DNA of 64,000 nt from Apiosordaria backusii (lineage: Eukaryota; Ascomycota; Sordariomycetes; Sordariales; Lasiosphaeriaceae), in the NCBI GenBank assembly GCA_030549205.1, contig JAUKTV010000012.1:744001-808000 (forward strand), written 5' to 3'. The notes under the pieces are model-generated. The model searched no databases, was not told the origin of the DNA, and worked only from the letters and a program-made list of their open reading frames with translations. A program made the position numbers and the translations under genes. Shown in pieces: positions 23,044 through 35,377 of the stretch. Within the stretch, counting starts at the first letter, position 1. Each line of letters begins with the position of its first letter.

Positions 23044-24655
23044 CTACTTTGATGCTACCCGAATCTCAGACTCATCCGCGGCGTTTTCCTTCTCTGTTTT
23101 GGATGGCTGCTCCTCAAGCTGCAGCGCCTTGTCATCAACAGCAGGCTTCTCGATGCCAACCATCGTCTCGCGATGGCTGTCCATCACATCCTTTTTCCAG
23201 ATATTGACATACAGCGGATAACTGTGTTGACAAGTCAGTCAGTGGTTTTGTTCTCTAGCTCATCGAAAAGGGAGACTCACATAAACGCTAATATATACCC
23301 TATCATCGGAATAGCTATGGCGGTATGCGCATCTCTCGCGTCCACCACAGCCCCCGTCATCGGCGGGAAGACCATACCCCCCGAGATAGCAGCCACGAGC
23401 AACGAGCCCCCCATCTTGGTGTGTCTCCCCAGCCCTCGCAGCCCAAGCGTGAAGATGGTGGCGAAGCAGCACGACTCGAAGCACAGGACGAGCATCAACA
23501 TCGCGATGGACGTCGTGCCAGCCGTGTTCATCGCTGCGGTGACAAACACGAAGCATAGCCCTAGGTACACAGCGAGCATATACCTCGGCTTAAAAGCCGG
23601 AATCGTGAGCAACCCACTGGCGACAAACCGGTTGAAGGCGTATAACCCCTGTCCCACAGCCAGCAAATCAGACGATGTCGCCCTGTCCCTTCCGGCTTCT
23701 TCGCAAAAGTTGATAAAGTAGTTCTGTTTGTTGTTGTCGTCAGCCTCCCCCTTACCACTTTTTCATCCCCCCAGGAGAAACTCACCGCAACAGCCACCTG
23801 AGCCCCCACATAGCAAAACTGGCTCCAAACTGCCAAAAACAAATTATACTGCTTCCTAAACGGCCCTTCCCCATCCCCATCCCCATCCCCATTCCCATCC
23901 CCATCCCCCTTCTGTTGTCCCCTACTATTATTATTATTATTCCCAACAATCTCCCTCTCCTGCACCCCCATATCCGCATCCGTAACCTCCACCATAGGCA
24001 CCACATAAAACAACCCCACAAGCAGCACATCAAACCCCGCCACCCCCAGATAAACCCACTGCACATTCTTCAACCCCTCCCCTCCCTTATCCTCACTTAA
24101 CCCCTTTCCAAAAAACACCCTTGACGCCAGTAAGGGGGCAACAAAGCTCCCGACCCCTTGCACCGCCTGCGCGAGGTTCAACCTAATCTCACTATACCTC
24201 GGCGGACCGCAAATACTCAAAAACGGATCCGCTGCTGTTTCCAAGGTGGCCAACCCAGCGCCGACGACAAACATGCTCCCGCAGAAGCCGCCAAAGGATC
24301 GGTACACCCCCGACGGCCAGAACAATAGGCAGCCAACAGAAAAGATGAGGAGGCCGGTCATGAAGGTGACGCGGAAGCCGTAGCGGCGGAGGATGAAGGA
24401 GGAGAGGGTGGGGGGTAACAAGAAGTAGGCGCCAAAGTAGGCGGTGGAAAGTAAAGCGGAGAGGGTGGGGGTGATGGAGAGGTGGTGCTGGAAGTGGGAG
24501 TTTAGGACGTCGAGGAGGCCGTAGGCGAAGCCCCAGAGGAAGAAGAGGGTTGTCACCAAGAGGTTGGGGAGGAGGGATTGCCGGAGGGTGAGGTGGGCGG
24601 CCGAGGTGATGGTGTCATCGCGGATGGTGACTTTGCGGGAGCGTAGGCGTCCCAT
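23044..24655 (-). CDS. MFS sugar transporter, L-fucose permease (FucP/GGP) type
   Basis: Twelve-helix secondary transporter, probably for a hexose or fucose-like sugar. Exons on the minus strand: 23786-24655, 23281-23723, 23044-23221; introns are 23724-23785 and 23222-23280, and the product is about 496 residues. Seen: LLVTTLFFLWGFAYGLLDVLNSHFQ, the FucP-family first helix with the downstream LSALLSTAYFGAYFLL helix. GAGLATLETAADPFL and RLNLAQAVQGVG-type segments follow. The central loop is a low-complexity GD/GN run encoded by a CCCCAT repeat. The second half includes AMLMLVLCFESCCFATIFTLGLRGLG. The tail is cytoplasmic and charged. The start at 24655 was chosen because upstream in-frame codons encode a (CA)n-derived HTHTH run. 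Substrate is inference. Confidence 0.9.
23866..23912. repeat. (CCCCAT)n hexanucleotide repeat inside MFS gene
   Basis: Seven to eight imperfect CCCCAT/CCCATT units. Read on the minus strand they encode the alternating GDGDGNGD linker of the transporter's central loop. Confidence 0.85.
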
Positions 24656-26252
24656 TATTTTGAATGGGATGTGTAAGAGTGTGTGTGTGTGTATGTGTGT
24701 GTGTGTGTGGGTGGGTAGTGTTTGTTGGTGGCTTTTCTCTCCTTCGGGTGGTTTGATATGATGAAACAGGTTGGGGGTCGTGATCACCTACCTACCTAGC
24801 TCATATCAAAAGGAGGATTTTTCTGTGAAAGAAAACAAAAAATATGAAAGTGAAATTGATGCGGGGAGGGGGGGGGGAAGGGAAGTACCTAGATAAACCG
24901 CCTACACATCCTCTTCAATTGGCACCTCACTCCCCCCCCCCCCCCGCCTCTCTCACCCCCTCATTCCAACCTACCTCTGGCCGATCATTTTTACCTGCCT
25001 GCCGGGTGAATTGCGTGCTGTACTGATATCCATATACTGCGATAGGTAGGTTTGCAGGGTGGTATGGTAACAGTGTTGGGGTGTAGGCAGGACAGGTAGG
25101 TAGGTTGATCCAATCCAATTTGGCAGAAGGGTATCTAGACTGACAGGCTGGCTGGGAAAGGTCGTATGTGGACGGAAAAATAGATTGAATGTCACTCTGC
25201 CGACATGTTCCAAGACAACGTGGTAAAAACGTTGAAGAAATGGCCCGAGCCGTCTTATGTATGTACATATACTTTGCTCTCTGTATCATCGGTTAATATC
25301 TGCATCCCGAAATGTTATTTCAAAGGTAGAGTTCTCTTTATGATTTACTTACCTAGATGGAGTACAAGGTAGCTAGATACCTACTTAGCTACGCTACCAA
25401 GTTGTTGTGATACTCAGTATTTAGGTGAGGTATGATGGTAGGTACTCTCGGGCTTCTATCGCCCGGTATTCCCGAAGAACATCATGCGTGGGATAGTGTG
25501 CAGCGAGCAAGTGTGCAACCCGGAAGTTAGAAGGTCGTGTGTCGATCTTCTCCCCTCGGATTGCTCTCGAATCACCAATGGCTGGTTGACTATCCATAGG
25601 TTGCTTTAATCATCATCGGCCAGGAGGATTTCACTTCCAATGAGAGCCTATTTAACATTAGGCTTCTTTGTCAGTTTGGGTTGGATGTGAGTGTCAGTGT
25701 CTCTGTTATGAGTGTGGCCCTCAACAACCAAATAAGAAACGGGAGTGGCTTGCACAAGCACAACGCTTTCCCCATCCTGGCCCTAGCTTACCCCGCCCTT
25801 TTCCCTCCCGTTCGCCCCCTCCCCCGGCTTTTGTTCAAGCCCCTGGCCTGGAAATATCCGGGGTAGGGCCTTCACAAGCACATGTCCTGTGGGGTAACAG
25901 ATCACAACCATCACAACTTGAAGACTCAAAGAGATTTGATCAAACAATTCAGAAGCTGGTACCACTTATCAATTCATTCCTACGACTACTTCCTACTCGT
26001 CTGCTTGACTAGCCGACTTTCGTAGAAGCTTTATTTTGATGTTCATCAATGTATCTCTTGTATCCTCTTCCTCTTCAAGTCCATCCCTCGCTCGAACAAA
26101 ACCGATAGGTTGATTATCCAGGAGGGTAGGTAGTCTGTCCAGAAGCGAGTAGCAAAGAAACAAGCTAGACTGTAGAAAAATACACAACTCTACGCCGTGC
26201 TTTTCCGTCCGTCGTCTTCGTGTCCTCAAGACTATTTCACAAATAATCTCGT
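24656..26252. other. intergenic region, 1.6 kb
   Basis: Upstream of the MFS gene and downstream of eIF2A. It holds a (GT)n tract near 24679-24712, a G9 and a C13 homopolymer (about 24870 and 24935), and many CTACCTACCTAG/GGTAGGTAG motifs (about 24788, 25096, 25350-25440). No convincing gene is seen. The repeated short open frames lack conserved features. Confidence 0.5.
24679..24713. repeat. (GT)n microsatellite
   Basis: GT repeat interrupted once by GTAT, in the 5' region of the MFS gene. Confidence 0.85.
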
Positions 26253-28399
26253 CTACTGCTCCCTCTCCAACGCCTCAAGCTCCTTCATGACAGATGGCTT
26301 GGTAGCAATCTTCTTGACTTGCGTGTCTTCCAACTTCTCACCACCGGCGTGTCTCATCTCCAGATCCTCAATGGCGCGAATCTTCTTCTGCAGACTGCGA
26401 ATCTTCTTGGCGTTGGCGCTTTGAGCAGGGGTGAGGGCACCATCACCTCCACCCAAAGGGGCACCTCCCTGAGGCTGCTGCTGCTGAGGGGCCGACTGTC
26501 CAAAGTGGCCAGGGCGGCTCTGAGAGCGGGCACGGTGCGTGTTACTACGGTTGCGACCGTTGAAGTTGTTGCGAGACTGGCTGCGGTGCTGAGAGTTGTG
26601 GCCCTGACCCTGGTTACGGCGTTCGGGGCTGCGGCCCTCGCCACCGGAGCCGCTGCCATACTCGCGAGGTGGAGGCGCAAGACCGCCTTCGGTGCCAGGA
26701 GAACCGGCGGCGTTGCCTTCGCCCTCCTTGGCCTTCTTGTTGCGCTTCTTCTTGTTCTTGGAGGCCGCTTTGGAAACCTCGCTATCCACCGGGATAGCAC
26801 CGGGAACACCGGCGGGCTTTGCGAACTCGGCGCCGGGGATTTGGTGGCGGGGGCGACCAAAACCGTTGGGTCCGATCTGAGGCACACCGTTGCTAACGGT
26901 GTGCGCCGCGCCGCCCTCGTCCTCGCGCTTGAAGTGAAGGGGAGTTGACGAACCACGGGCACCAGGGGGACGGTAGGCGCCCACGGGCTTGGAAGGCGTC
27001 TTCACCGTGCCCAAATATTTCAGGGCAGACGGGTGAGGGGTCGGCACAGGGTGCAGCGGGTCCCCGCCTGGAAGGGCATCCGCAGCTGCGGGGCGCCATA
27101 TGACGTTGTACAACTCGTTGAAGTCCTCGTTGTACATGATGCCACCACCAACGTGCCAGAGCTTGACACCATTGTCCACGCGGAGGCGCGGGGAAGTGGT
27201 GGCCGTCATAATGTAGCGGCTGTCGGGACTCCATTGGCAGACGCTGGGGTTGCCACTCTCAATGGTGCAAACCTTGCGGTTGTCCTTCTCAAGATCGTAC
27301 ACATCGATCTGACCGGCCAAGTTGCCGAAACCAGCAACGAGGGCAAAGCGGCCAGTGGGCGAGAAAATGATGGTGTTGCGGGGTCCCAGAGGGAAGGAGT
27401 GGGTAGGCACGGCCCGGTGGTTGAAGATGGTGGTCTTGGCGGGCATGTAGCCGTAGATGACACCAAACTCCTTCGAGTTGGGCGACCACGACACATCATG
27501 GATCGGGCCTTCTTTGTCCAGGGTGATCCTGGCATCAAAAGAGCCGTTGGCGCTAAGGAGATACATGTTGGTCTCTCCGTAATAGCTCTTGTTGGACTTG
27601 TCTACTTCTGTTTGTGCCAGCACAATCAGGTTGGTGCCCAGCGCGTTCCACTTGAGCTGCACCTTGTCGCCCTTGAAGAATGTCTTTTGCGAGATCGGGC
27701 TGTTGAACTGGGGAACGTTGTAGACCTTGACGGCAGCCGGTTGACCCTGGAGAGAAAGACGGATGGATTAGCACAACTGCTCAAGAACCAGTATACAGAT
27801 AATGTTGAACATACCTTGCGCTCGGGCACAAACACGGCCACGTTCTGGCTCTTCCCGGGGGCGATGGCAAAGTCGGTGACACCCTCAACGCGGAGACGGT
27901 TCCAGGGCGCCGAGAGGTCGTTGCTGTTGTAAAACTGAACCTCGTTGGTGACCAGACGAGCGCAGAACTTCTCATCGGCTGTGTACTGCAGGCTCCAGCC
28001 CGACATGTTCTTGTAGACAAACTTGCCCAATGGCTGCTTTTCTTGGCCTTCGGGGACGTCCTCAATGGTGCGCCAGACCTTGACGTTCTTGGTGGCGTCG
28101 CCATTCTCGTCCTTGGCCGGGCGCTCCCAGGTGCTCATGTAGGTGCCGCCCGGAGAGAAACTGATCTCATAAACCATAGGAAGAGGGAGGCTAGTCAGGA
28201 CATGGCCGACCGAGGCGTCGACGACCGAGATGCCATCGTTAGTGGCATAGGCAAAGTAGCGGCCACATGGCGAGTAGACACAACACCGGAGGTTCCCTTG
28301 GGGCTTGACGAACCCAGGGAGGGCTTCGTAGACAGGCGCAGCGTCAAAGACGCCGATGGCCGTCTGGGTTCGGTAGGCAAACTGCAAAGGACTGGCCAT
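26253..28399 (-). CDS. Eukaryotic translation initiation factor 2A (eIF2A)
   Basis: WD-repeat, GTP-independent initiator-tRNA-binding factor of the 40S ribosome. Exons: 27815-28399 and 26253-27746; the intron 27747-27814 is GTATGT..CCAG, giving about 692 residues. The N-terminal beta-propeller shows FVKPQGNLRCCVYSPCGRYFAYA, SFSPGGTYMSTWERP, VQLKWNALGTNLIVLAQTEVD, and DVSWSPNSKEFGVIYG. A further block, FSPTGRFALVAGFGNLAGQ, together with SVCQWSPDSRYIMTATTSPRLRVDNG is diagnostic of eIF2A. The C-terminus is low-complexity (Gly/Gln/Asn/Arg) and ends in a basic helix (KKIRSLQKKIRAIEDLEMRH) of the type that binds the ribosome. The start is the first ATG of the conserved N-terminus. Confidence 0.95.
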
Positions 28400-30245
28400 G
28401 ACTAGTCAAAGTCACAGATGGTCGCGATGTAGGTTTGGGGCGGGGGTGGGGATGTTTTTCTTTCGGGTTTTGGGCGTTCCTGAGGATGATGTTCCCGGTG
28501 GAGGGTCACGCAGTGGTTGATTTTCTTGTCGACAAAGGCGATCCGAGGCTCGAGTTGGATCGTTGAGATGACGGACAGGGCCTTTGGCTGAAGAAAAAAA
28601 GCGGGACGAGTGGCTCGGGCAGGGAGGCGGGCACTCGGGGATTCAGGTTGTTGCAGGGCAGCAGCACGCACACGCGACGGTTGTCGAAGCTGAAGCTGAG
28701 ATGCAATGAAAAATAAAAACCGACCGTCGATTGAGGGAAGCGTGGAGGAGACGGCGAAAGAAGAAGAGAAGCACCCTAGGGGAAGGTTGGCGAAGGCGGT
28801 GCGTGTGTGTGTGCTGGACACCAGGAGGGATATGGGCTGCGGAAGGAAAGGGGAGGAGGAGGGAGAGGGACAGAGACACGCCGGAGAGTTCCACAATATG
28901 GTGATCATTTTTTTACCACTTTTTTAGTTGCTGATTCAGGCCTGGCCGGCCCCACTACACCCAACTGCCACCCACAACCCTCCACCTCTGTTATACCACG
29001 CCATCATCCAACAAAGTTTCAAATCAAACCCTAGGTATCCAAGAGGCGCGATCATTTGCTTTCTGAATTGGACAGATTAATATGGCACAGAACCTTTTTG
29101 GGGCATTTCATTCTACCGTCCTGTCCAATTCAGGCACCCCGCATCTTCGCTGTCACCTCTACTCGCTAACAGTTGCCTTTTGGACTGTTCACATTTTGTC
29201 CAAGATGATAGCTATACTACCGAGGGCTAGGGCCATGGTCTTTAACATTGTTAGAGTATTAAATGGCCATTCGATATCCAATGATCAATCAGAAAGGCCC
29301 CCGTCTGACCCAACAGAGCTCGGTGTTGCAGCCTACGAGTGGCCCAGACTTTGGGCCCTGAGCCAACAGATCCGAATTGCTAGTCATTTGCTACAATGCC
29401 TGCAATACCTTTGTTCTTGATTGCGACAGCCGAGACAAACTTAGCCACTTACGGTAGACAAAGCCATCAACAGCCTCAACCCTGAAGATTGGGAGGCACC
29501 TACCTCACTGGGAGGCGACAGATAAAGGCCCAGAACAAGCTGGAAGGCCCACAACTCCACCGTTGGCGGGGGTGCACGGGCCGCAGTTAACAGCCGCTGA
29601 CACTCCACCCCGCTGACACCGATAGGGCTGTCAGCTGTTCAGCCGCACTCAACGTCCGCCTCATCATCCCTGACCCTACCTATCAACACCACTGCCAAAA
29701 AGTAACCTTGAGAAACCCATCATGAAATCACTAGAATCTTTAAGTCAATGTCTCAATTTCCTTCCAAAGTCTTCCCTTCTGACTTCACTCATCTCTGTCA
29801 GATCTACCAAGACTTCACAAGTCCAGGCCTCTCTAGCTCTTCACCACCTTTCTACCTTGCTGCTCACAAACGCTTCTTTCAGACTTCAGCACTCGAACAC
29901 AATACTTTCTAACATTTACAGAAATGCCTGGCGCCTTTTCGACACCCGGCAACATAGTTCATCACCATGTCCCAGCCCGACCACAAGCATCTGAAACGAT
30001 ATGGGCCATTTCCGGGCCTGGTGATTAGAGGTCAGACAGCATGAGTTGCTTGTATAAGAGTCTACCAGGTCTTCCGGGACCCCTTTTTGTTGGTGTCTAT
30101 TGGACAAGACGTAGACTGTAAGCAAACATGACAGTCCATAAAGGGTCTGGTCAATCCCTATCGCTACTATCCCACACCACAGTAGATTCTGGCCAAAAAG
30201 CCTTGGTTTACAGGTTGCTTTCTGTATGTGAATCCCTTGGAAGAA

Positions 30246-30293
30246 TTTCCAAAAAGAAAAAGAAAAGAAAAAAGAAAAAGAAAAAAGGAGTTC
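30246..30293. repeat. A/G-only purine tract
   Basis: About 45 nt of AAAAAGAAAAAG-type sequence on the + strand, the mirror-repeat type that can form triplex DNA. No coding context. Confidence 0.7.
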
Positions 30294-31332
30294 TGGTCTA
30301 AGTATCCTCCATTAAAAGGTTTATCGAGAGAATCAGTCTTAGAAGACTTCAATATCTCCCAAGTCAAATAGTCTTGGGTAGATCGCCAGTTGGTAATGAT
30401 AGCAGCGCCTGACACCAACATCAACACCAACCTGTTTTCCAAACCATTATCATTTTCTCCCAAAGGTAAAGCTCCCCTTTCAAATACCTGACCAAAAGTT
30501 TGTCAGCAGACATCCATCATCCCCGGCCCGCCCTCCCGCCGCTGGCAGTACAGTACAAGTCCAGTCAGACAGCGGCTCGGCAATGCAATGCAATGCAGCT
30601 CACTCCATCACGTCACCCACCCATCCACCCCTTTCCCATACAACCACCACCCAACAACACTCCATGTTAGTGTTGATTTTGGCTACGTAGGTACTTCTGG
30701 ATCGGAAAATATAGGAAGAGCACAATGCTTACGGCAGAGCTTAGAAATAAGTTTACTTACAAATAACAAAGCAATCCAGGGAGATATCAACAGGACCAGA
30801 TAGGAGTTAGTGGATTTGCGAGCTACTACAAATCATGACTACGAAAAAGTACCTTACATCCACCTTACCTTCTATCCACGGTAGGTAGGTATTCAACATG
30901 TACCCAAGTACAGTTACATCAGCCTCGCCCACTGCATACAATCGAGCACAGCTCAACATCAACCAACACTCAATCTCATATCGCCGCTCGCAACTCATAG
31001 AACCCAACTGACCACCAAAGAAACCATCGCCTTCCCCGTCCTACTCCGTGATCATCGTCTCTCTAGCCCTTTGAACCGTCTATCCTGCAAAAGCCTTACT
31101 CAGTCTCCCCATGACTCGACCATCCCAACATCACAGAATCCTGTTCGATATTGCCAAGGCCAACCCGTGACCCCTTTTTGCCCCTATCTCCCCACCACCA
31201 AAACACAACCAACACACCTATCACGGCCTTCCCGCTGCCCGTAAGATGCCGAATAGAAATAAAAGAACACACAAAGTACATAGCTTTTGTAACTACCTAC
31301 ATAAAAGTACACCATTATTCTAACAGTTCCAA

Positions 31333-31358
31333 CCCATCCATCCATCCATCCATCCATG
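31333..31358. repeat. (CATC)n tetranucleotide repeat
   Basis: Six CATC units followed by CATGCATG, intergenic. Confidence 0.85.
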
Positions 31359-31615
31359 CATGTGCGTAAGACCCTGGCGTATATGTGTATGTACGTAACG
31401 GTCTTCCCTGCCTAGCAGTGGCGGTTTTTGTATGCTGATGACAACAATACCAACAGCATGCTCACTCAGTCCCTCCTGACCAGTATCCAATGATCGCTAG
31501 CCTGCCAGCTGATCGACCCTCTCTCTCACCCTCACTCACTCACTCATACAGCATCGTACGCCCCCCTCCCCTCCCCCCCCCCCGCTCCCCTTCCCCTTAC
31601 AACCTAATATTCAAA

Positions 31616-32954
31616 CTAACCTCCCTCCCCCCACCACCACCACCACCACCACCACCCCCCTCCCCCCCAATCCCGTCCAACCCCCCAATACCCCATCAAC
31701 TTCCACCCCGCCAGCAAAAACATCCCCCCACCCGTCCCGCTCTCATACTCCCGCCCCAACTCCCACAACGTCCTCAACACCCTCAAAAAAGGCCCATTCC
31801 CAAACCTATTGCTCCCGCTCCCCCCCGAAATCCCCTCGCTGCAAAACTGTGTGTAGATCCCCTGCCAGTCTTGTCCCTCTTGTAGTTCCATCCCGTACAA
31901 AAGCTCAGGATCAATCACTGGTCTCAGCTGTGTAAGGTAGACCAGAACGAAGAGCAGCCACACCCCCCGGACAAGAACGATGCGGTGGGTTCCTTGGTCA
32001 AGAATGGTCAATATGACTCGTAAAGAGTTCACCGCCGTGACGAGGTGAGCGAGATAAAAATCAAAGGCGGGTTGGGTTGGTTTGTGCGTTGCTGTCAGGA
32101 GTAGAACGGATAATGATGCCAGTTGCGGGAGGAGGAGGGAGAGGTTACGGCAGTCCAGCTGCTGGATATACTCCACCACCGCCGCCCTCGCTCCCGCATT
32201 CGCAAAAATCTGCGTAATATTATGATACCCCGGCCCGGACTTCATAACCCCCGAAAACCGCCCGTCGTAGGCTACCCTCCGGAGCAGTTCCTCTGGGGAC
32301 AGTAACTCTGATGCTGGGCGGGCGAGTTGGCTGCTGGTCAAGAGGTCAAAGATGGGGTCTTGCCAGTCTACTGCTGAGATGGTGAGCGATTGGGCGACTA
32401 GGATGGCGGAGCGGAGCTCGATTCCGTCGGACAAGAAAGTGAGGGGGAGGCCGAGGGACGCGAAAAGACCGTAGACGAGGGGCTTGGAGCCGGAGAAGAG
32501 CTGGGAGAGGGCCAGGGCGGTGGAGTTGGAGTTGTACTGGTTGTTGAGGAGGGAGAAGTAGGTCATGAAGGCGCGCTGGAAGCGCTTGTCGCCTAGGAGG
32601 CGGGTTTTGGTTTCTTCGTCGACGACTGGGGGGAGGGGTTGTTAGTGATAGAACTGGAGTTGGTGAGGGGGGCTGGTGACTTACTGCTTCCTGGGGAAGG
32701 AGCCCAGGTGTGGAGGCTGTCTCTTCGTGTGCGGTATGCGTGCGTGATCATCTCTGGAGAAGCATCAAGGAAGAGAAGTGTGGCGAGAGACTAGAGAGAC
32801 TAAGTTAGCGGGGAGAACAGGGAAGAAGTGTGGGAGGCAAAGTAAGTACCGTAGGGATATCGTTATGGCGGCCATCTTGCTGAATCAAGGCGTGCTCAAC
32901 GTGGGTTTTGGTCAGTTTGCTGTCGAAGACAGGGCGGGATGTTTGCTGGCCCAT
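31616..32954 (-). CDS. Questin-oxidase-like protein (DUF4243 family), poly-Trp tail
   Basis: Exons on the minus strand: 32850-32954, 32685-32790, 31616-32625; both introns are GT-AG (GTACTT..CTAG and GTAAGT..CCAG), and the model is 406 residues. Conserved-looking parts are HNDIPTSLATLLFLDASPEMI, resembling the family's H-N-H..LL.LGASP segment, and PLVYGLFASLGLPLTFLSDGIELRSA, resembling its HPLIHLGY block. Questin oxidases open an anthraquinone ring in emodin-derived pathways; relatives outside clusters have unknown roles. No polyketide genes lie nearby, so the function is open. Several His positions of true enzymes appear replaced. The last residues come from a TGG microsatellite (eight Trp in a row), so the natural C-terminus is doubtful. 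Confidence 0.65.
31630..31657. repeat. (CCA)n / (TGG)n microsatellite, coding Trp on minus strand
   Basis: About nine CCA units; read on the minus strand they give consecutive TGG codons at the end of the questin-oxidase-like frame. Confidence 0.9.
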
Positions 32955-35377
32955 TTTGACTTGGTTTTTTGAGGGATATAGTTGGAAGATATGTGATAAT
33001 GAACTATGTTGAAGACACTGGCTCAAGAAGACCTTGTCCATCATAACTGCTGACTGAGACTGGCTTTATATCTATCTCAAGTCTAGCAGCAACAGGCCCG
33101 GACCGTCCCGCCCATGTGCCGGTCACCCTGTTTCCCGAGCATATTGCAAATACCTATCCTGCAGCTCTTGAATCTTGGAGGCTCATCCACTGCCCTTCTT
33201 TTTCGGTGACGGATGAACTTGGTGGTCGAGCTGGGCGGGTGCGGGATGACAGTGGGAACCGATCCGGTGGCGCTCCCAGAAACCTATCGATGTCTCGACA
33301 CACCATCCTCATGGGGGTCCGGTCAGCTCGGGCATAGCTATTGGACAGCTTGCGCTGTCAGAAGTCCTGAGAAGATCACGACGATCGGCTTTGTGTGTGG
33401 GAGACGGGGAAATTTGACGGAGCGGGCGTCTTGTGAAAGTGACGCAGGCTCTACACGAGCAAGCTGAGTCGCCGAATGCCCCAAATGGCATGGGGGTCAC
33501 CGTTACCGTTGAAGGGAAGGGGGAGGAGGGTACGGGTTTGTGGGTTGCGGGGTGTCATTATTACTGTCGCCGCCGTGGCAGGGCATCGAAACGAGCCATG
33601 ATTTGACTAGTAATGACTGCATATGCTTTGCATCCAGTCATCCCTAGAAGGCTATCTTGGTGGGGATTGACGAGAGGCGATAGAAGTCCCAGGAAGGCTG
33701 TTGAACTGGAGTGCACAGGAGGCTTGGCAGGAACATCAAGGCTGAGCCGGCGATATAGGGCCGGTTGCTAGGTGAAAAGATAGGATGAGGTGAAAGGTGA
33801 CAGAAGCGGGAAGCACGTCAAGCTTCAAAAAATTCCGCTTGGCGAACACGAATTGCAGGATGAGGTACACGAGGGTCAATTATCGATGTCGGCGTGTGGT
33901 TGGCTGATGGGGGGCTGATCAAGACCTCGGTCAAGATCCCTCCCATCCAGTTGGGAACAGGTGCAGGACACAGCAGCCACTTAGAGTTGCAGATCTCAGC
34001 CGCAGCCACACCGCAATGAACTGTCATTTTAACACTGTCCATTATTCATCCTCATGAAGACTTCAAGTTCTGGATGTGGCGCGAGTGGTAGCGACACACT
34101 ACTGCAGGAGGGCACCGACTTATGCTGTGTGAGGGAACTTCTGGAATCATCTTGCATGCTGCGACTGCGACGTTACCTCACCGCGATTCTGCACCACCAC
34201 GTCTATTGTCCAGCATACATCACATGCCGGCCCTCCTTTTGAGGGCCCTCGCGACACCATCGTCATATCTTGGACGCCCCTCCCGATGCATCCGCATAAC
34301 TTCATGAGCATCCAGCTTACACAACAATCTTGAGACCGATACTTATAATCCTGATCCCCGTGGTCGTTGCCACCCGCTAGTTCGGTTCGAGCAGGAGCAA
34401 GCGATGAATTGCAGTCTCAGATCTTTGTGCCACTCTCTCGTCGACTCGACGCGATCCGATGCGAAATGCCCTTCTTCAACAGGATCGCCCCCAGACGCCT
34501 CAAGTGCTCTGCAGACGGGGAGCTCCCTGGGGTGTTTCGGGTGAAGCTAGTGTCACGGCCGCATTAGCATGTCTCATTGCTTGCAGCTTCAGCTCGACCT
34601 GCCATCCCATCTACCTGAAAAGCCCTGACATGGGCCAAAGGCATCATAGGAGCGTACGAAACCCTCATATCGCTCCCTCACCCCTTACCCTTAGCCTCGG
34701 CCGGCACTTGGGGGCAAGGGTTCCCCAGCATGCCCAGCACCATCTCAGCCAACCGTACCTGAGACTGTGTTGATATTCATCATACTAGCACTGTCTGCAG
34801 AGGGATCCAATGCCGATCAGCCGCTGTCTGCTGCTAGCCTCTACCAGTATGCTCCCACAAATACAGCAATGGCAGCCGAGGTCCTAGCCAGGGTACTATA
34901 GCATGAAATACTCAGCGCACTGTCTGATATCGTCCAGTCCCCCTGGCTTTGTTTTGTTTAGCCTGGAAAGGGGTCCAGAGTAATGTCCGACACGCGGCTG
35001 TCCTACAAAAACACCATCAGTCGCTTGTCTACTCTCTCCCAGCTTAGCAACACATGACTCTTTTCCTGGGACCTAAGACCGTCTCGGAGAGAATGCTCTG
35101 ATTCTCTGGATATCCTCGCGTTTGGCCGAGAATGCCCCGCGATGAAAATGGTTACCTTGACTCTGTCTAATCTTAACCATCTGTGTCATGACGATGGGGT
35201 TGAAATAACCCCCATTGCCCACTCCGGGGCGTTACTGGACTGTTGAATTTGCTTTTCCAGTCACTCTCATTTTATTCTTATCAAAGTCCACCATTCCAGT
35301 CAGTCGTTTAACGGCGTGTTCTTCAAGGGACACCCCTTTTTGTCACTCATTACCCCTGAATCACCCCTGAAGCTGCA
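32955..35377. other. gene-poor region, 2.4 kb
   Basis: Promoter of the questin-oxidase-like gene (left) and of the Ser/Thr-rich wall protein (right). Base composition is balanced, with no AT-rich RIP-like block. Scattered frames of 60-104 codons overlap on both strands and show no conserved features. Confidence 0.5.

Larger units (their letters stand above)
28400..31615. other. gene-poor region, 3.2 kb
   Basis: The first ~600 bp are the eIF2A promoter and 5' UTR. The rest is without recognisable genes. The longest isolated frame (29082-29420, + strand, 112 codons) shows no known motif. A purine tract (A/G, about 30246-30290), a (CATC)n repeat at 31333-31356 and a C-rich block (31555-31600) are present. 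The CCTACCTACC motif recurs at about 30885. Confidence 0.5.

Noticed and set aside
25495..25560. tRNA-like B-box (AAGGTCGTGTGTCGATC)
   Set aside because: No acceptor stem or anticodon arm could be paired around it; at most a chance match or old fragment.
29082..29420. Isolated plus-strand frame of 112 codons
   Set aside because: No recognised motif, no typical codon pattern and no splice partners; kept only as a mention in the gene-poor region.
33116..34773. Several frames of 60-104 codons
   Set aside because: No conserved domains, mutually overlapping, and no supporting splice structure.
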